Shown here: one piece after another, positions 6,975 through 14,878 of the stretch | Layout: each line of letters begins with the position of its first letter | Numbering within the stretch: the stretch's first letter is position 1 | Assembly: GCA_038043025.1 (NCBI GenBank) | Contig: JBBTCW010000070.1 | Location: 1-39,599 of the forward strand | Origin: O2-02-FULL-42-9 sp038043025 | Lineage (GTDB): Bacteria > Pseudomonadota > Gammaproteobacteria > UBA12402 | Direction: 5' to 3' | Length of the DNA: 39,599 nt | Position numbers and translations under genes: made by a program | Notes under the pieces: generated by a model | Seen by the model: only the letters and a program-made list of their open reading frames with translations | Databases searched by the model: none | Told to the model about the DNA's origin: nothing

Positions 6975-8471
6975 TTATCGAAGCTCTCCTTGTACCCAAA
7001 ACCGGGGATAAAAATGTTTTTGACCGGTTTGTTGCTGGAAATACCATTGGATTTCTTTTTGTGGTAAGTTATGCGTGACAACAATTGAAAGAGATAACAA
7101 CAATAGCGTGCTTATCATGATGGTGAGCGAAAATAGATAACAATGGATATTGGTACTCTCGATAATCTTTTTATCGCTTCGATGATAGAGTCCGAGCATC
7201 CATCCTAAAATGAGAACAAACACGATTTGGCTTAAGGGGGTTATCGTAACGCCGCTCATGAGTGAATAGATAAGTTCAGCGATCAACGAAACCGTTAGTA
7301 TCATCGAAATGGTTTGTTTGTCGGTTTGTTTGAGCATTTTATTTTTTTGCATTTTAATCCATTGCGTAAATCCATTTACCAATAGCATGCTGACACATAA
7401 TGCGGCGGGAATACCCCATTCTGATGCGATGAGTAAAATAGAATTATGGGGGTGTGCGGCGATATCACCGGGGTCGTAATACGAGAAATGAAGGGGACCA
7501 ACGCCAAACAATGGGTTGTTTAGCGCAAGTTGAATCGCAGTTTTGGCCAGTTGAATACGAGCGGATGCGCTGCCGATTAATGCATGAAAGGTATAGTGAT
7601 CAGAGAGCGAGTTGTAAAGGGGATAGAACTTTTCAGATAGGTTGTAGTCGTGTGAGAAAACAATCATACCGAGGATAAACAAAAAAAATAAAATGGCGCC
7701 CATCAATGCTTTGATTTGGATCCATAACCATTGGGATAGGTGCCGTTTGAAAATAGTGCGCGTCAACAGTATGCTCAAAATTAAGCTGAGCCATAAACCT
7801 CTGGAACCATCTAGAATGGCAAGCGTAAACCAAATAGTGGCAAGACCATAAGAGAGTGCTGCATAAATTTTATGTTTGTTATGCATGATCAAAATAGGTA
7901 ACGTGATGATGGGGATCGTCCCTATTTGATATTGTGCAAAAAAACGCAAATTCATAAAGCCGGGAAATTCATAATAGGTGGCCGATGGATTAGCATGTTG
8001 TTGCATGAATGCAACAAAAAATGTAATAGTATAAATTAATGCGCTGATCAATATGATGGCTATGAGCAGGTAATCACTTGTTTTTTTCCATATAAGATTA
8101 TGAATGGCGATAAAAATAACGAGATAAAACAATTGCGTGTCAAGCATGACTTCTAATAACGCCCAATGGGTTAAAGGCGCCAATAAACTGGATATGATGC
8201 CCAGATAGAATAGTCCGACGAGAGATAGTCGCGTGGAGCGAGAGAGCTTGGAATAAATAGAGTAACTATAACGTCGATAGGTTGTGGAAAAAACTAAATA
8301 GCTATTGATTGTCAATAGTGCGAATAATTCTGCGATGCGCTTGATGTCATAGGAGGCATATCCGGGCAGTGCCATGCGATCAATCCAGGGGTTTAATGAA
8401 AACAAGAAAAATAAAAATAATATGGCAAATGGCGCAAATGTTTTTGCAATAGAAAGAGAAGCCTTTTCCAT
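6975..8471 (-). CDS. O-antigen ligase / Wzy-like polytopic membrane protein
   Basis: A 498-residue protein with about 10-12 hydrophobic segments. The large loop before the late helices carries SARIQLAKTAIQLALNNPLFGVGP and AHPHNSILLIASEWGIPA, a typical signature of the O-antigen ligase/polymerase superfamily (WaaL, Wzy, PglL). The His of HPHN is the conserved periplasmic loop position. Family members join or polymerise undecaprenyl-linked glycans on the periplasmic side of the inner membrane, or glycosylate proteins; sequence alone does not separate these. It starts three bases after the nth stop codon and is coupled to the hydrolase gene behind it. Two polytopic glycosyltransferases are encoded nearby (10757-12382 and 14879-16351), which fits an envelope-glycan role. 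Confidence 0.85.
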   Translation of the reverse strand: MEKASLSIAKTFAPFAILFLFFLFSLNPWIDRMALPGYASYDIKRIAELFALLTINSYLVFSTTYRRYSYSIYSKLSRSTRLSLVGLFYLGIISSLLAPLTHWALLEVMLDTQLFYLVIFIAIHNLIWKKTSDYLLIAIILISALIYTITFFVAFMQQHANPSATYYEFPGFMNLRFFAQYQIGTIPIITLPILIMHNKHKIYAALSYGLATIWFTLAILDGSRGLWLSLILSILLTRTIFKRHLSQWLWIQIKALMGAILFFLFILGMIVFSHDYNLSEKFYPLYNSLSDHYTFHALIGSASARIQLAKTAIQLALNNPLFGVGPLHFSYYDPGDIAAHPHNSILLIASEWGIPAALCVSMLLVNGFTQWIKMQKNKMLKQTDKQTISMILTVSLIAELIYSLMSGVTITPLSQIVFVLILGWMLGLYHRSDKKIIESTNIHCYLFSLTIMISTLLLLSLSIVVTHNLPQKEIQWYFQQQTGQKHFYPRFWVQGELR

Positions 8472-8474
8472 AAA

Positions 8475-9107
8475 TTATCTCTCCTTGTCCTCGTATTCAC
8501 AGAGTGGGTTAATGATGCAGTGTGCGCAGTCCGGTTTTTTGGCTTTGCATATATATCGGCCATGTAAAACGAGCCAATGATGCGCGTGTTGTTTAAATGC
8601 GTTTGGGATAATGGCGTTGAGTTTTTGTTCGACGTCGAATACATTTTTCCCCGTGGCTAATTTTGTGCGGTTAGAAACGCGAAAAACATGGGTGTCGACG
8701 CCAATGGTAGCATGTCCAAATGCAGAATTGAGAATAACATTTGCAGATTTTCGTCCGATGCCGGGTAGATTTTCAAGTGCTTCGCGATTATCGGGAACTT
8801 TTCCTTTATATTGGTCGACGAGTATCTTGCTGGTTTTTATAATATTTTTTGCTTTATGGTTATAAAGGCCAATAGTTTTTATGTAGGTTTTTAATTTTGT
8901 CTCGCTAAGCGCGGCCATTTTTTCTGGCGTGTTTGCTCTTTTAAATAAGGCCGGTGTTGCTTTGTTGACGCCGACATCGGTGGATTGTGCAGAGAGCAAA
9001 ACAGCGACTAATAATTCGAAGGGAGAACGATAGTTTAATTCGATTTTGGGGGAGGGGTTATTTTTTTCAAATGTTTCAAAAATTTTTCGGCAAATCGCTT
9101 TATTCAT
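8475..9107 (-). CDS. nth: Endonuclease III (DNA glycosylase/AP lyase)
   Basis: Nth removes oxidised pyrimidines and nicks at the abasic site in base excision repair. The helix-hairpin-helix LPGIGRKSANVILNSAF contains the catalytic Lys, and GVDTHVFRV contains the catalytic Asp. The C-terminal 4Fe-4S loop is complete: C-x6-C-x2-C-x5-C in CKAKKPDCAHCIINPLC. I chose the ATG at 9107 (MNKAICRKIF), which gives 210 residues as in E. coli; it overlaps the metG stop as ATGAATAA, a translational-coupling arrangement. The frame is open 75 bases further upstream, but that part lies inside metG. Confidence 0.97.
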   Translation of the reverse strand: MNKAICRKIFETFEKNNPSPKIELNYRSPFELLVAVLLSAQSTDVGVNKATPALFKRANTPEKMAALSETKLKTYIKTIGLYNHKAKNIIKTSKILVDQYKGKVPDNREALENLPGIGRKSANVILNSAFGHATIGVDTHVFRVSNRTKLATGKNVFDVEQKLNAIIPNAFKQHAHHWLVLHGRYICKAKKPDCAHCIINPLCEYEDKER

Positions 9108-10749
9108 TTGCTTTAGCATCCTCGAGCATTTTTTCAATATTGGCAGGGTCGATGCGCTGCATGAGCGGTTGAAAAATTTCAATGCGATGATCCGTTAATA
9201 CTGTTTGATGATCAGCCCAAGTGAGCGGCGCGATTTTTAGAAAACACTCCGTTTGTTTTGCAAGCTCAGGCAAGATGGGTTTTAGATACAGCATCAATAA
9301 TCGAAATAAATTTAAGCCGACGCTACAAATTTCCTGAGCGCGAGTGGCGTGCGCGTCTTCTTTTATAAGCGTCCAAGGTTTTTTTTCATCGATATATTGA
9401 TTGGCCATGTCGGCCAACGATATAATTTTGCGAACGGCTTGCGAGTATTCGCGTGACTCGTAATGTTTTGCAATTTCATCGCTCGCGGTCATGAATGCAT
9501 TGAGTAAGTCTTGTTCCGGTAGATTTTTGCTGAGTTTGTTGTTGAATGAGACGTTGATAAACTTCGCGCAGCGACTGGCGATGTTAACGACTTTGCCGAC
9601 AAGATCGGAATTAATGCGCAAGCGAAAATCTTCTAAATTGAGATCGATATCTTCAATATGGCTGGATAATTTGGCGGCGAAGTAATAACGCAAGTATTCT
9701 GGATTTAGATGTTTGCTGTATGTTTGAGCGTTAATGAATGTGCCGCGTGATTTCGACATTTTATATCCATTCACGGTTAAAAATCCATGGACATAGATGG
9801 CCGTGGGGGTGCGAAAATTCGCGCCCATGAGCACGGCAGGCCAAAAGAGTGAATGAAAATACATGATATCTTTGCCGATAAAATGATAGAGTTCGGTTTT
9901 GGTGTTTTTAGCCCAGTAGTCATCAAAATTAATATCCTCGCGCTGATCGCAAAAATTTTTGAAGCTGGCCATATAACCAATGGGCGCCTCTAGCCAAACA
10001 TAAAAATATTTACCGGGGGCGTCGGGGATTTCAAAACCAAAATAAGGTGCGTCACGTGAAATATCCCAAGCTTGCAAACCTTGTTCAAACCATTCGTCCA
10101 GTTTTCGTATGGTTTGTTCTTGTAAATGTCCTTCGCTCATCCATGCGCGCAGCTTGTCCGTATAATGCGGCAGTTGAAAGAAATAATGCAGCGATTTTTT
10201 GGTGATCGGTGTCGTGCCGGATAATACGGACTTAGGATTTTTTAAATTGGTGGGGGTATATGTCGCACCACAGGCTTCGCAATTATCGCCGTATTGATCT
10301 TTAGCGCCGCATTTTGGACATTCGCCTTTGACAAAACGATCGGGCAGAAAGATGTTTTTTTCTGCATCGTAGGCTTGTTCGATTTCTTTCGTGGTGATGT
10401 CATGGTTTGCGATTAATTTTTTATAGATGGATTCGGTTAATACGCGGTTTTCATCGGAATGGGTGGTGTAATAATTATCGAACGCTACATAAAAATTTTT
10501 AAAATCTTGAATATGTTCCTTACGCATTTCTGTCACCAGTTGTTCGGGGGGAATGTTTTTGGTTTGCGCTTTCAACATAATCGGCGTGCCATGGCTATCG
10601 CTGCCGCAGATGTAAAAGCATTGATGACCGCTCATCTTTTGAAATCTGACCCAAATGTCAGTTTGTATATATTCAACCAAATGTCCCAGATGAATGGAGC
10701 CGTTGGCATAGGGGAGGCCGGCGGTGACAAGTATGTTACGTTTGCTCAT
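9100..10749 (-). CDS. metG: Methionyl-tRNA synthetase
   Basis: MetRS charges tRNA-Met. The class I HIGH motif appears as GSIHLGHL near residue 20, and the KMSKS motif as YKMSKSRGTF. The connective-peptide zinc knuckle has paired Cys-x2-Cys motifs (CPKCG and CEACG). At 549 residues it lacks the C-terminal tRNA-binding (OB-fold) extension of the E. coli enzyme (677 aa), as in several other bacteria. It lies 7 bases after the upstream glycosyltransferase gene and overlaps nth, so these genes are probably cotranscribed. Confidence 0.97.
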   Translation of the reverse strand: MSKRNILVTAGLPYANGSIHLGHLVEYIQTDIWVRFQKMSGHQCFYICGSDSHGTPIMLKAQTKNIPPEQLVTEMRKEHIQDFKNFYVAFDNYYTTHSDENRVLTESIYKKLIANHDITTKEIEQAYDAEKNIFLPDRFVKGECPKCGAKDQYGDNCEACGATYTPTNLKNPKSVLSGTTPITKKSLHYFFQLPHYTDKLRAWMSEGHLQEQTIRKLDEWFEQGLQAWDISRDAPYFGFEIPDAPGKYFYVWLEAPIGYMASFKNFCDQREDINFDDYWAKNTKTELYHFIGKDIMYFHSLFWPAVLMGANFRTPTAIYVHGFLTVNGYKMSKSRGTFINAQTYSKHLNPEYLRYYFAAKLSSHIEDIDLNLEDFRLRINSDLVGKVVNIASRCAKFINVSFNNKLSKNLPEQDLLNAFMTASDEIAKHYESREYSQAVRKIISLADMANQYIDEKKPWTLIKEDAHATRAQEICSVGLNLFRLLMLYLKPILPELAKQTECFLKIAPLTWADHQTVLTDHRIEIFQPLMQRIDPANIEKMLEDAKANE

Positions 10750-10756
10750 AGGCTGA

Positions 10757-12382
10757 TCACTTTTTTGTAAAAACGACGCAATCGCGATGTCCGATTTTGC
10801 CTGTCAAAATGACGTTGAAATGTTTTGTGATTTGTTTGGGTATTCTATCAAAATTTTCCTGTAATGCGATAAAATAAACGGGTTTTTGGTAGGAAAACAG
10901 CTGGTTCGGAGCCCATTCCTGAATAAAATGTAATTGGACGGGTCGATTAAAATTCACCATAAATTTAATATCTTCGGCATCGGGGCCAATAAAGTAAAAG
11001 ACAATGGGGCGCGGGGCGAGCCTTGCAACTTGCTGCGTGAAGGGCTGTGTTTTTTCGGATTGATAACTGACGGCGTCAAAGATAAAAATATTTAAAATAA
11101 ACAGCGTTAATAGGGCGGCGCTTAAAATGACGATGGGCTGTTTGGAATTGTGCGTGATGTAAATGAGCGTGATTAATAAAAAAATGGCGAATGAAATGTC
11201 AACATAAATATTAATATGAAATTTTTTCATGAAGCATAAAGCGAGGATATTGAGTAATAATAAAATATAGGGAAATACCAATAGTATTCTGAGCAATAGT
11301 TTTTTGCTTTGATATAAAAATCCTTTTATGCTGGGGTCAACAAATAAATAAGCGGCGATGATGCTAAACAAAGGGGCAAGCGCTAAAATATAACGGAGCT
11401 TTCGATTGCCGGGGATCGACATGCCGATCAAGACGAGTAAGATGCCGATGGTCAGATTGCGTAATAACTGAAAATTTAACGTTTGTTTTTTGAAAATGGA
11501 TTTGAAGCGTGTCCCGATCACGAGTAAAGCGACGGGGTAGCTGAGCGCATAATAGTAAGAGCTTTTGAGCCAGTAAAAGCTATAGGCTCCTAACGAATGA
11601 CTTCCCGTCAGGCGTGATCCTACTTGCATGGCAATGACTTGATTAACGAAATCAGCGTTATTTTGTTGCTTGGCCGCAAATAATAATCCCATGCTTAAAA
11701 GAATGAGCAGCACAAGTCCGGTGATGCCCACGATGAAAAATAATTTCCAGTTACCATTGGATAGATAGTATCCCAGTATAATGGTGGTTGGGATGACAAG
11801 GCCAATGGGCCCGCGAAAAACAAATCCTATCGCAAATAAAATCGGTAGAAACCATAATCGCTTCGTGTGATGATAAATAAAAGCAGAATGCGATAGGTAT
11901 AAGCAAAGTATCGTGATGAGCGTGATGTATTGATCGAGAGAAATATCGCGTGCGTTTTGAATGAATCCTTGCGTTAATAATAAAAATAAAACGGCATAGA
12001 TTCCCCATTGTCTATTATGCAGCGCGGCGATTCGATAGGTGACGACGAGAGAGAGTGATGACACAATGGCCGTGGGTAAAATGGCGGAGAAGGGAGTGAC
12101 TTGACCAAAAAGTCGTGAAACACCATAGATGACAATCGTTGATGCGGCGGTGTAATCAGGATAGGAGCCGAGATAGGTTTGGGGAAAAAATGTAAGACCG
12201 GTGTGAAACATTGTTTGAGCAAATAGTGCAAATCGTGTTTGAAAATTGAGAAATTCAGGGCGCAACCATATCGTAAACAAGAATAGGCCGATGACAAAGA
12301 TGAGCCAGCTATCTCGTTTTGTGAGTGAGTTTTTGCTTTTCAATTGGATTTTTTTCCGTATTGTTGTATAACAATACGGCAT
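10757..12382 (-). CDS. ArnT/PMT-type polytopic glycosyltransferase
   Basis: A 541-residue inner-membrane protein with about 11-13 hydrophobic segments and a small soluble C-terminal domain. The first periplasmic loop (LRPEFLNFQTRFALFAQTMF ... LGSYPDYTAAS) has the acidic residues and PDY/PDYP-type motif of the GT-C protein-mannosyltransferase / ArnT superfamily, which uses polyprenyl-phosphate sugars. The acceptor cannot be told. I choose the ATG at 12382 (MPYCYTT); the frame continues to 12535, but that extension overlaps the divergent dcd coding region and is unrelated to the family. It is the first gene of the minus-strand operon glycosyltransferase-metG-nth-ligase-hydrolase. Confidence 0.85.
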   Translation of the reverse strand: MPYCYTTIRKKIQLKSKNSLTKRDSWLIFVIGLFLFTIWLRPEFLNFQTRFALFAQTMFHTGLTFFPQTYLGSYPDYTAASTIVIYGVSRLFGQVTPFSAILPTAIVSSLSLVVTYRIAALHNRQWGIYAVLFLLLTQGFIQNARDISLDQYITLITILCLYLSHSAFIYHHTKRLWFLPILFAIGFVFRGPIGLVIPTTIILGYYLSNGNWKLFFIVGITGLVLLILLSMGLLFAAKQQNNADFVNQVIAMQVGSRLTGSHSLGAYSFYWLKSSYYYALSYPVALLVIGTRFKSIFKKQTLNFQLLRNLTIGILLVLIGMSIPGNRKLRYILALAPLFSIIAAYLFVDPSIKGFLYQSKKLLLRILLVFPYILLLLNILALCFMKKFHINIYVDISFAIFLLITLIYITHNSKQPIVILSAALLTLFILNIFIFDAVSYQSEKTQPFTQQVARLAPRPIVFYFIGPDAEDIKFMVNFNRPVQLHFIQEWAPNQLFSYQKPVYFIALQENFDRIPKQITKHFNVILTGKIGHRDCVVFTKK

Positions 12383-12411
12383 CTTACCTATTTCAATTGC
12401 AGGAGTGAAGT

Positions 12412-12978
12412 ATGAGTTTGAAATCTGATCGCTGGATTCGGCGCATGGTTGCCGCTCAAAAAATGATCGAACCATTTGAGTCGGGACAGATTCGACATGT
12501 GGATGGAAAAAAAGTCGTATCCTACGGAACATCAAGCTATGGTTATGATGTACGGTGTGCCGATGAATTTAAGATTTTTACCAATATTAATTCTTCTTGG
12601 ATTGATCCCAAGCAGTTTGACTCAGCGAGTTTTGTGGATGTGAAATCGGACGTCTGTATTATTCCGCCGAACTCTTTTGCATTAGCCAGAACGGTGGAGT
12701 ATTTTCGTATTCCACGCGATGTGCTCACGATCTGTTTGGGTAAATCGACGTATGCGCGCTGCGGTATTATTGTGAATGTCACGCCATTGGAGCCCGAATG
12801 GGAAGGGCATGTGACGTTGGAATTTTCAAATACGACGACGTTGCCCGCTAAAATTTATGCCAACGAGGGCGTTGCGCAGATGATTTTTTTTGAATCAGAC
12901 GAAACTTGCGAAACGTCCTACAAAGATCGCGGCGGCAAATATCAAGGGCAAAAAGGGGTGACGTTGCCGAAGGCGTAA
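12412..12978 (+). CDS. dcd: dCTP deaminase
   Basis: Dcd converts dCTP to dUTP, feeding dTMP synthesis. The 188-residue sequence is full length and closely follows the proteobacterial Dcd/DUT trimer family: GTSSYGYDVR near the N-terminus, GKSTYARCGIIVNVTPLEPEWEGHVT with the catalytic Glu, and EFSNTTTLPAKIYANEGVAQ. The C-terminal tail (GGKYQGQKGVTLPKA) that closes over the nucleotide is present. The GCAGGAGTG ribosome site precedes the ATG. It is divergent from the glycosyltransferase gene with only 29 bp between the start codons, so the two promoters must overlap. Confidence 0.97.
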   Translation: MSLKSDRWIRRMVAAQKMIEPFESGQIRHVDGKKVVSYGTSSYGYDVRCADEFKIFTNINSSWIDPKQFDSASFVDVKSDVCIIPPNSFALARTVEYFRIPRDVLTICLGKSTYARCGIIVNVTPLEPEWEGHVTLEFSNTTTLPAKIYANEGVAQMIFFESDETCETSYKDRGGKYQGQKGVTLPKA

Positions 12979-13021
12979 GAGGGATAAGGGGTTAATAAAT
13001 TTACGATACGAGGGAATATCT

Positions 13022-13762
13022 ATGCAATTTTATTTTGAGGGGTTGACGCAAAGGGAAAAAGAAATTGTAAATAAAGCCTATGCACAGGCTAAAGAGATGA
13101 TAGCACACGCGCTAGAGCGCGAAAAAACACTGGCTCCACCGTTGATGGGGGATGATTATTTTACTCCTACACAACACTTCTTGAGATGGTTTAAGAGAGT
13201 GGATAGTCGAGAGATTGTTCTCAAGACACTGAGGAATATGTTGTTTTTTTTAAATTCGGATAAATTTATCACCATACAAAAAATAGCTACTCATCCAGAA
13301 GATGGGGAAACATTTCATGGTCGATCACGTGGGCGCACACTCGATTTACCCCCTATATTTTTTGACAAACAAGGGTTTAAAAGACAGGCTGATATTTTAA
13401 TTCATGAAATTTCCCATATTGCAGCCGATACCCAGGATATGGAGTTAGAACCCAGAGCTGGAGATAGTCGCGATTCTATTGAGCAGGATGAATATGGGCA
13501 TTTATTAAGTCCTCGCGTGACACGACCGGATAAATATTGTCGCTATCATGCTGAACAATTATCGGCAGCAAAAGCATCGACTTGTGCTTATTCTTATGAG
13601 TTTTATATCAAGGACATGCAGTCACAGGTGCCTCAACCTGATTTTGATGCCGACGAGTCTGCTCATGGCTCTGATTCTGATGAGTCTGTTCATGATTCTG
13701 GTTCCGATGAGTCCGATCAGGGGGAGGGAGGTTATCGACCTTTAAACGCGAGTTCCGGATAA
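13022..13762 (+). CDS. M35-like (Lys-specific metallo-endopeptidase type) zinc protease, C-term altered
   Basis: A 246-residue protein without a signal peptide. The zinc motif HEISH lies at residues 128-132, followed by ADTQD (135-139), which fits the T-x-D acid ligand of the aspzincin (M35) families. Upstream YFTPTQHFLRWF resembles the tYxxWFG segment, and downstream AKASTCAYSYEFYIKDM resembles the conserved A-x-NAD-x-Y-x-x-F block of lysine-specific metallo-endopeptidases. Identification is by motif order only. The C-terminal ~45 residues are Asp/Ser/Glu-rich with DSDES and GSDES repeats. The last residues and the stop codon (from RPLNASSG) are encoded by the palindromic element at 13740, so the original C-terminus was probably different. 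Similar proteases are secreted toxins or effectors elsewhere; secretion here is speculative. Confidence 0.6.
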   Translation: MQFYFEGLTQREKEIVNKAYAQAKEMIAHALEREKTLAPPLMGDDYFTPTQHFLRWFKRVDSREIVLKTLRNMLFFLNSDKFITIQKIATHPEDGETFHGRSRGRTLDLPPIFFDKQGFKRQADILIHEISHIAADTQDMELEPRAGDSRDSIEQDEYGHLLSPRVTRPDKYCRYHAEQLSAAKASTCAYSYEFYIKDMQSQVPQPDFDADESAHGSDSDESVHDSGSDESDQGEGGYRPLNASSG

Positions 13763-13965
13763 GCGTTTTGCTGCAAATGCGCCATTTTTTGGCCATATTT
13801 CGTTATTTATCGCAAAATAAGCTCAATGTAGAATGACTACATCTTCGCTTATTTTGCGATAAATGCCTCATCTGGCCAAATCTGGCGCATTTTCGCACGA
13901 AGTCTAAGCATTGTATTGAAAATTTCAGTTTTGACAAAGCTTATCCGGAACTCGCGTTTAAAGTT
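13740..13965. repeat. Long multi-nested palindromic element (MITE-like), long copy
   Basis: The two outermost 25-bp arms (from 13740 and ending at 13964) are exact inverted repeats; their core is CGCGAGTTCCGGATAAGC. Inside, ATTTATCGCAAAATAAGC (13805-13822) is perfectly inverted at 13847-13864, and ATGTAG/CTACAT close a 5-base loop. GCGCCATTTTTTGGCCA and its near-inverse around 13877-13892 also pair. The whole element could fold into one long hairpin. It has no ORF. A shorter relative lies at 3183-3308. Confidence 0.85.
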
Positions 13966-14076
13966 GGCTGGGCAAAAGAAGAAGTTATCGAACTCATACT
14001 ATTATTGGCGGTGTATGCTGGGTTTCCCGCTGCTGTAGATGCTATCAATGTGTTTTCTGAAATTATTGAAAGCTAA
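13960..14076 (+). pseudogene. C-terminal stump of a carboxymuconolactone decarboxylase family gene
   Basis: Directly after the palindromic element a frame reads VGWAKEEVIELILLLAVYAG then FPAAVDAINVFSEIIES and a stop at 14074-14076. This is the characteristic C-terminal end of carboxymuconolactone decarboxylase/AhpD-like proteins (EEIxExLLxLAVYAGFPAAxNA). The N-terminal ~80-100 residues, including the CxxC-type region of this family, are absent; the element and the metalloprotease gene occupy that position. There is no start codon or ribosome site of its own. I read it as a gene destroyed by a rearrangement at the element. Confidence 0.75.
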
Positions 14077-14119
14077 TTGTCTCATTCACTATCAATGATG
14101 AGGCACCTCCACACACAGT

Positions 14120-14440
14120 CTATTCATCCTCATCCCGCGCTTCTTTAATCGGTAGATGGCGCGATTCGTTGATGCGTTCTTTCATGGCTTTACCGGGTTT
14201 GAAGTGAACGGCATATTTGGCATCTGTGGTAAGTTTTTCCCCTGTCCGTGGATTGTGGGCGAGACGAGGGGGGCGATAGTGTAACGCGAAACTACCAAAG
14301 TCGCGGATTTCAATGCGGCCATTATCGGCAAGATGCTCCATCATTTTATCGATGAGTGTATTGACGCATAAGGCAATATCTTGCTCAGAGAGATGCTGCT
14401 GCTTCATGGCCAGCTTTGTAATCAATTCCGATTTAATCAC
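14120..14440 (-). CDS. ihfB: Integration host factor beta subunit
   Basis: IHF is a DNA-bending heterodimer of the HU family. The 106-residue protein matches IHF-beta: MIKSELITKLA start, RIEIRDFGSFALHYRPPRLAHNPRTGEK arm with the intercalating Pro region, and HFKPGKAMKERIN. The C-terminus has an extra acidic tail (EARDEDE). No rpsA gene is next to it in the window, although rpsA-ihfB is the usual neighbour pair. A hairpin lies 17 bases upstream of the start codon. Confidence 0.92.
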   Translation of the reverse strand: MIKSELITKLAMKQQHLSEQDIALCVNTLIDKMMEHLADNGRIEIRDFGSFALHYRPPRLAHNPRTGEKLTTDAKYAVHFKPGKAMKERINESRHLPIKEARDEDE

Positions 14441-14456
14441 CCGCTTGTCCTTACTT

Positions 14457-14475
14457 AGGGTCCGTTACAGACCCT
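14457..14475. repeat. AGGGTC...GACCCT hairpin upstream of ihfB
   Basis: AGGGTC-CGTTACA-GACCCT has a perfect 6-bp stem. A close relative (AGGGTCTGTCACAGATCCT) sits at 20931-20949, just upstream of the P-ATPase gene, in the same relation to a minus-strand start codon. Regulatory leader element or dispersed repeat. Confidence 0.55.
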
Positions 14476-14606
14476 TAATCCATTGTTTCATCTACATAAT
14501 TTATCCTAGCATCCTAAAATTAAAGATGCATCAGTTTTTTGGAAATTTCTTGAAATGAAATAAAAATGCAAAAAATGCATTTTTTTTACTCAATATCAGT
14601 TCATAT

Positions 14607-14831
14607 CAGCTCAGAGCTGCCGGTAAAGGGGGGTCTGAAGTCCGCGCGGTGCCTTGATTCCAACAGCTCAGAGCTGCGTGGATTAAATTGTTGTAAGATA
14701 TGTCTTACATTGCAGCTCAGAGCTGCCGGTAAAGGGGGGTCTGAAGTCCGCGCCGTATCTTGGTTCTAACAGCTCAGAGCTGGGTGGATTAAATTATCGT
14801 AAGACATGACTTACATTTCAGCTCAGAGCTG
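14607..14831. repeat. Array of five CAGCTCAGAGCTG palindromes
   Basis: The 13-bp near-palindrome CAGCTCAGAGCTG occurs at 14607, 14664, 14713, 14770 and 14819, spaced 57, 49, 57, 49 bp. The spacers alternate between two types (ccggtaaagggggg... and tggattaaatt...gtaag...cttac), so this is two copies of a 106-bp unit plus a closing palindrome and not a CRISPR array. It fills most of the gene-free stretch 14476-14878; I see no gene there. It may act on the divergent ihfB and glycosyltransferase genes. Confidence 0.85.
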
Positions 14832-14878
14832 CGAGCAATACGGTTGATTTATTGATATTAGGGTGTTAAAAGTTTTTC

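Noticed and set aside
14607..14831. Possible CRISPR array (five 13-bp palindromes with 36-44-bp spacers)
   Set aside because: Spacers 1 and 3, and 2 and 4, are near copies of each other, so this is a 106-bp tandem repeat; no cas gene is in the window.
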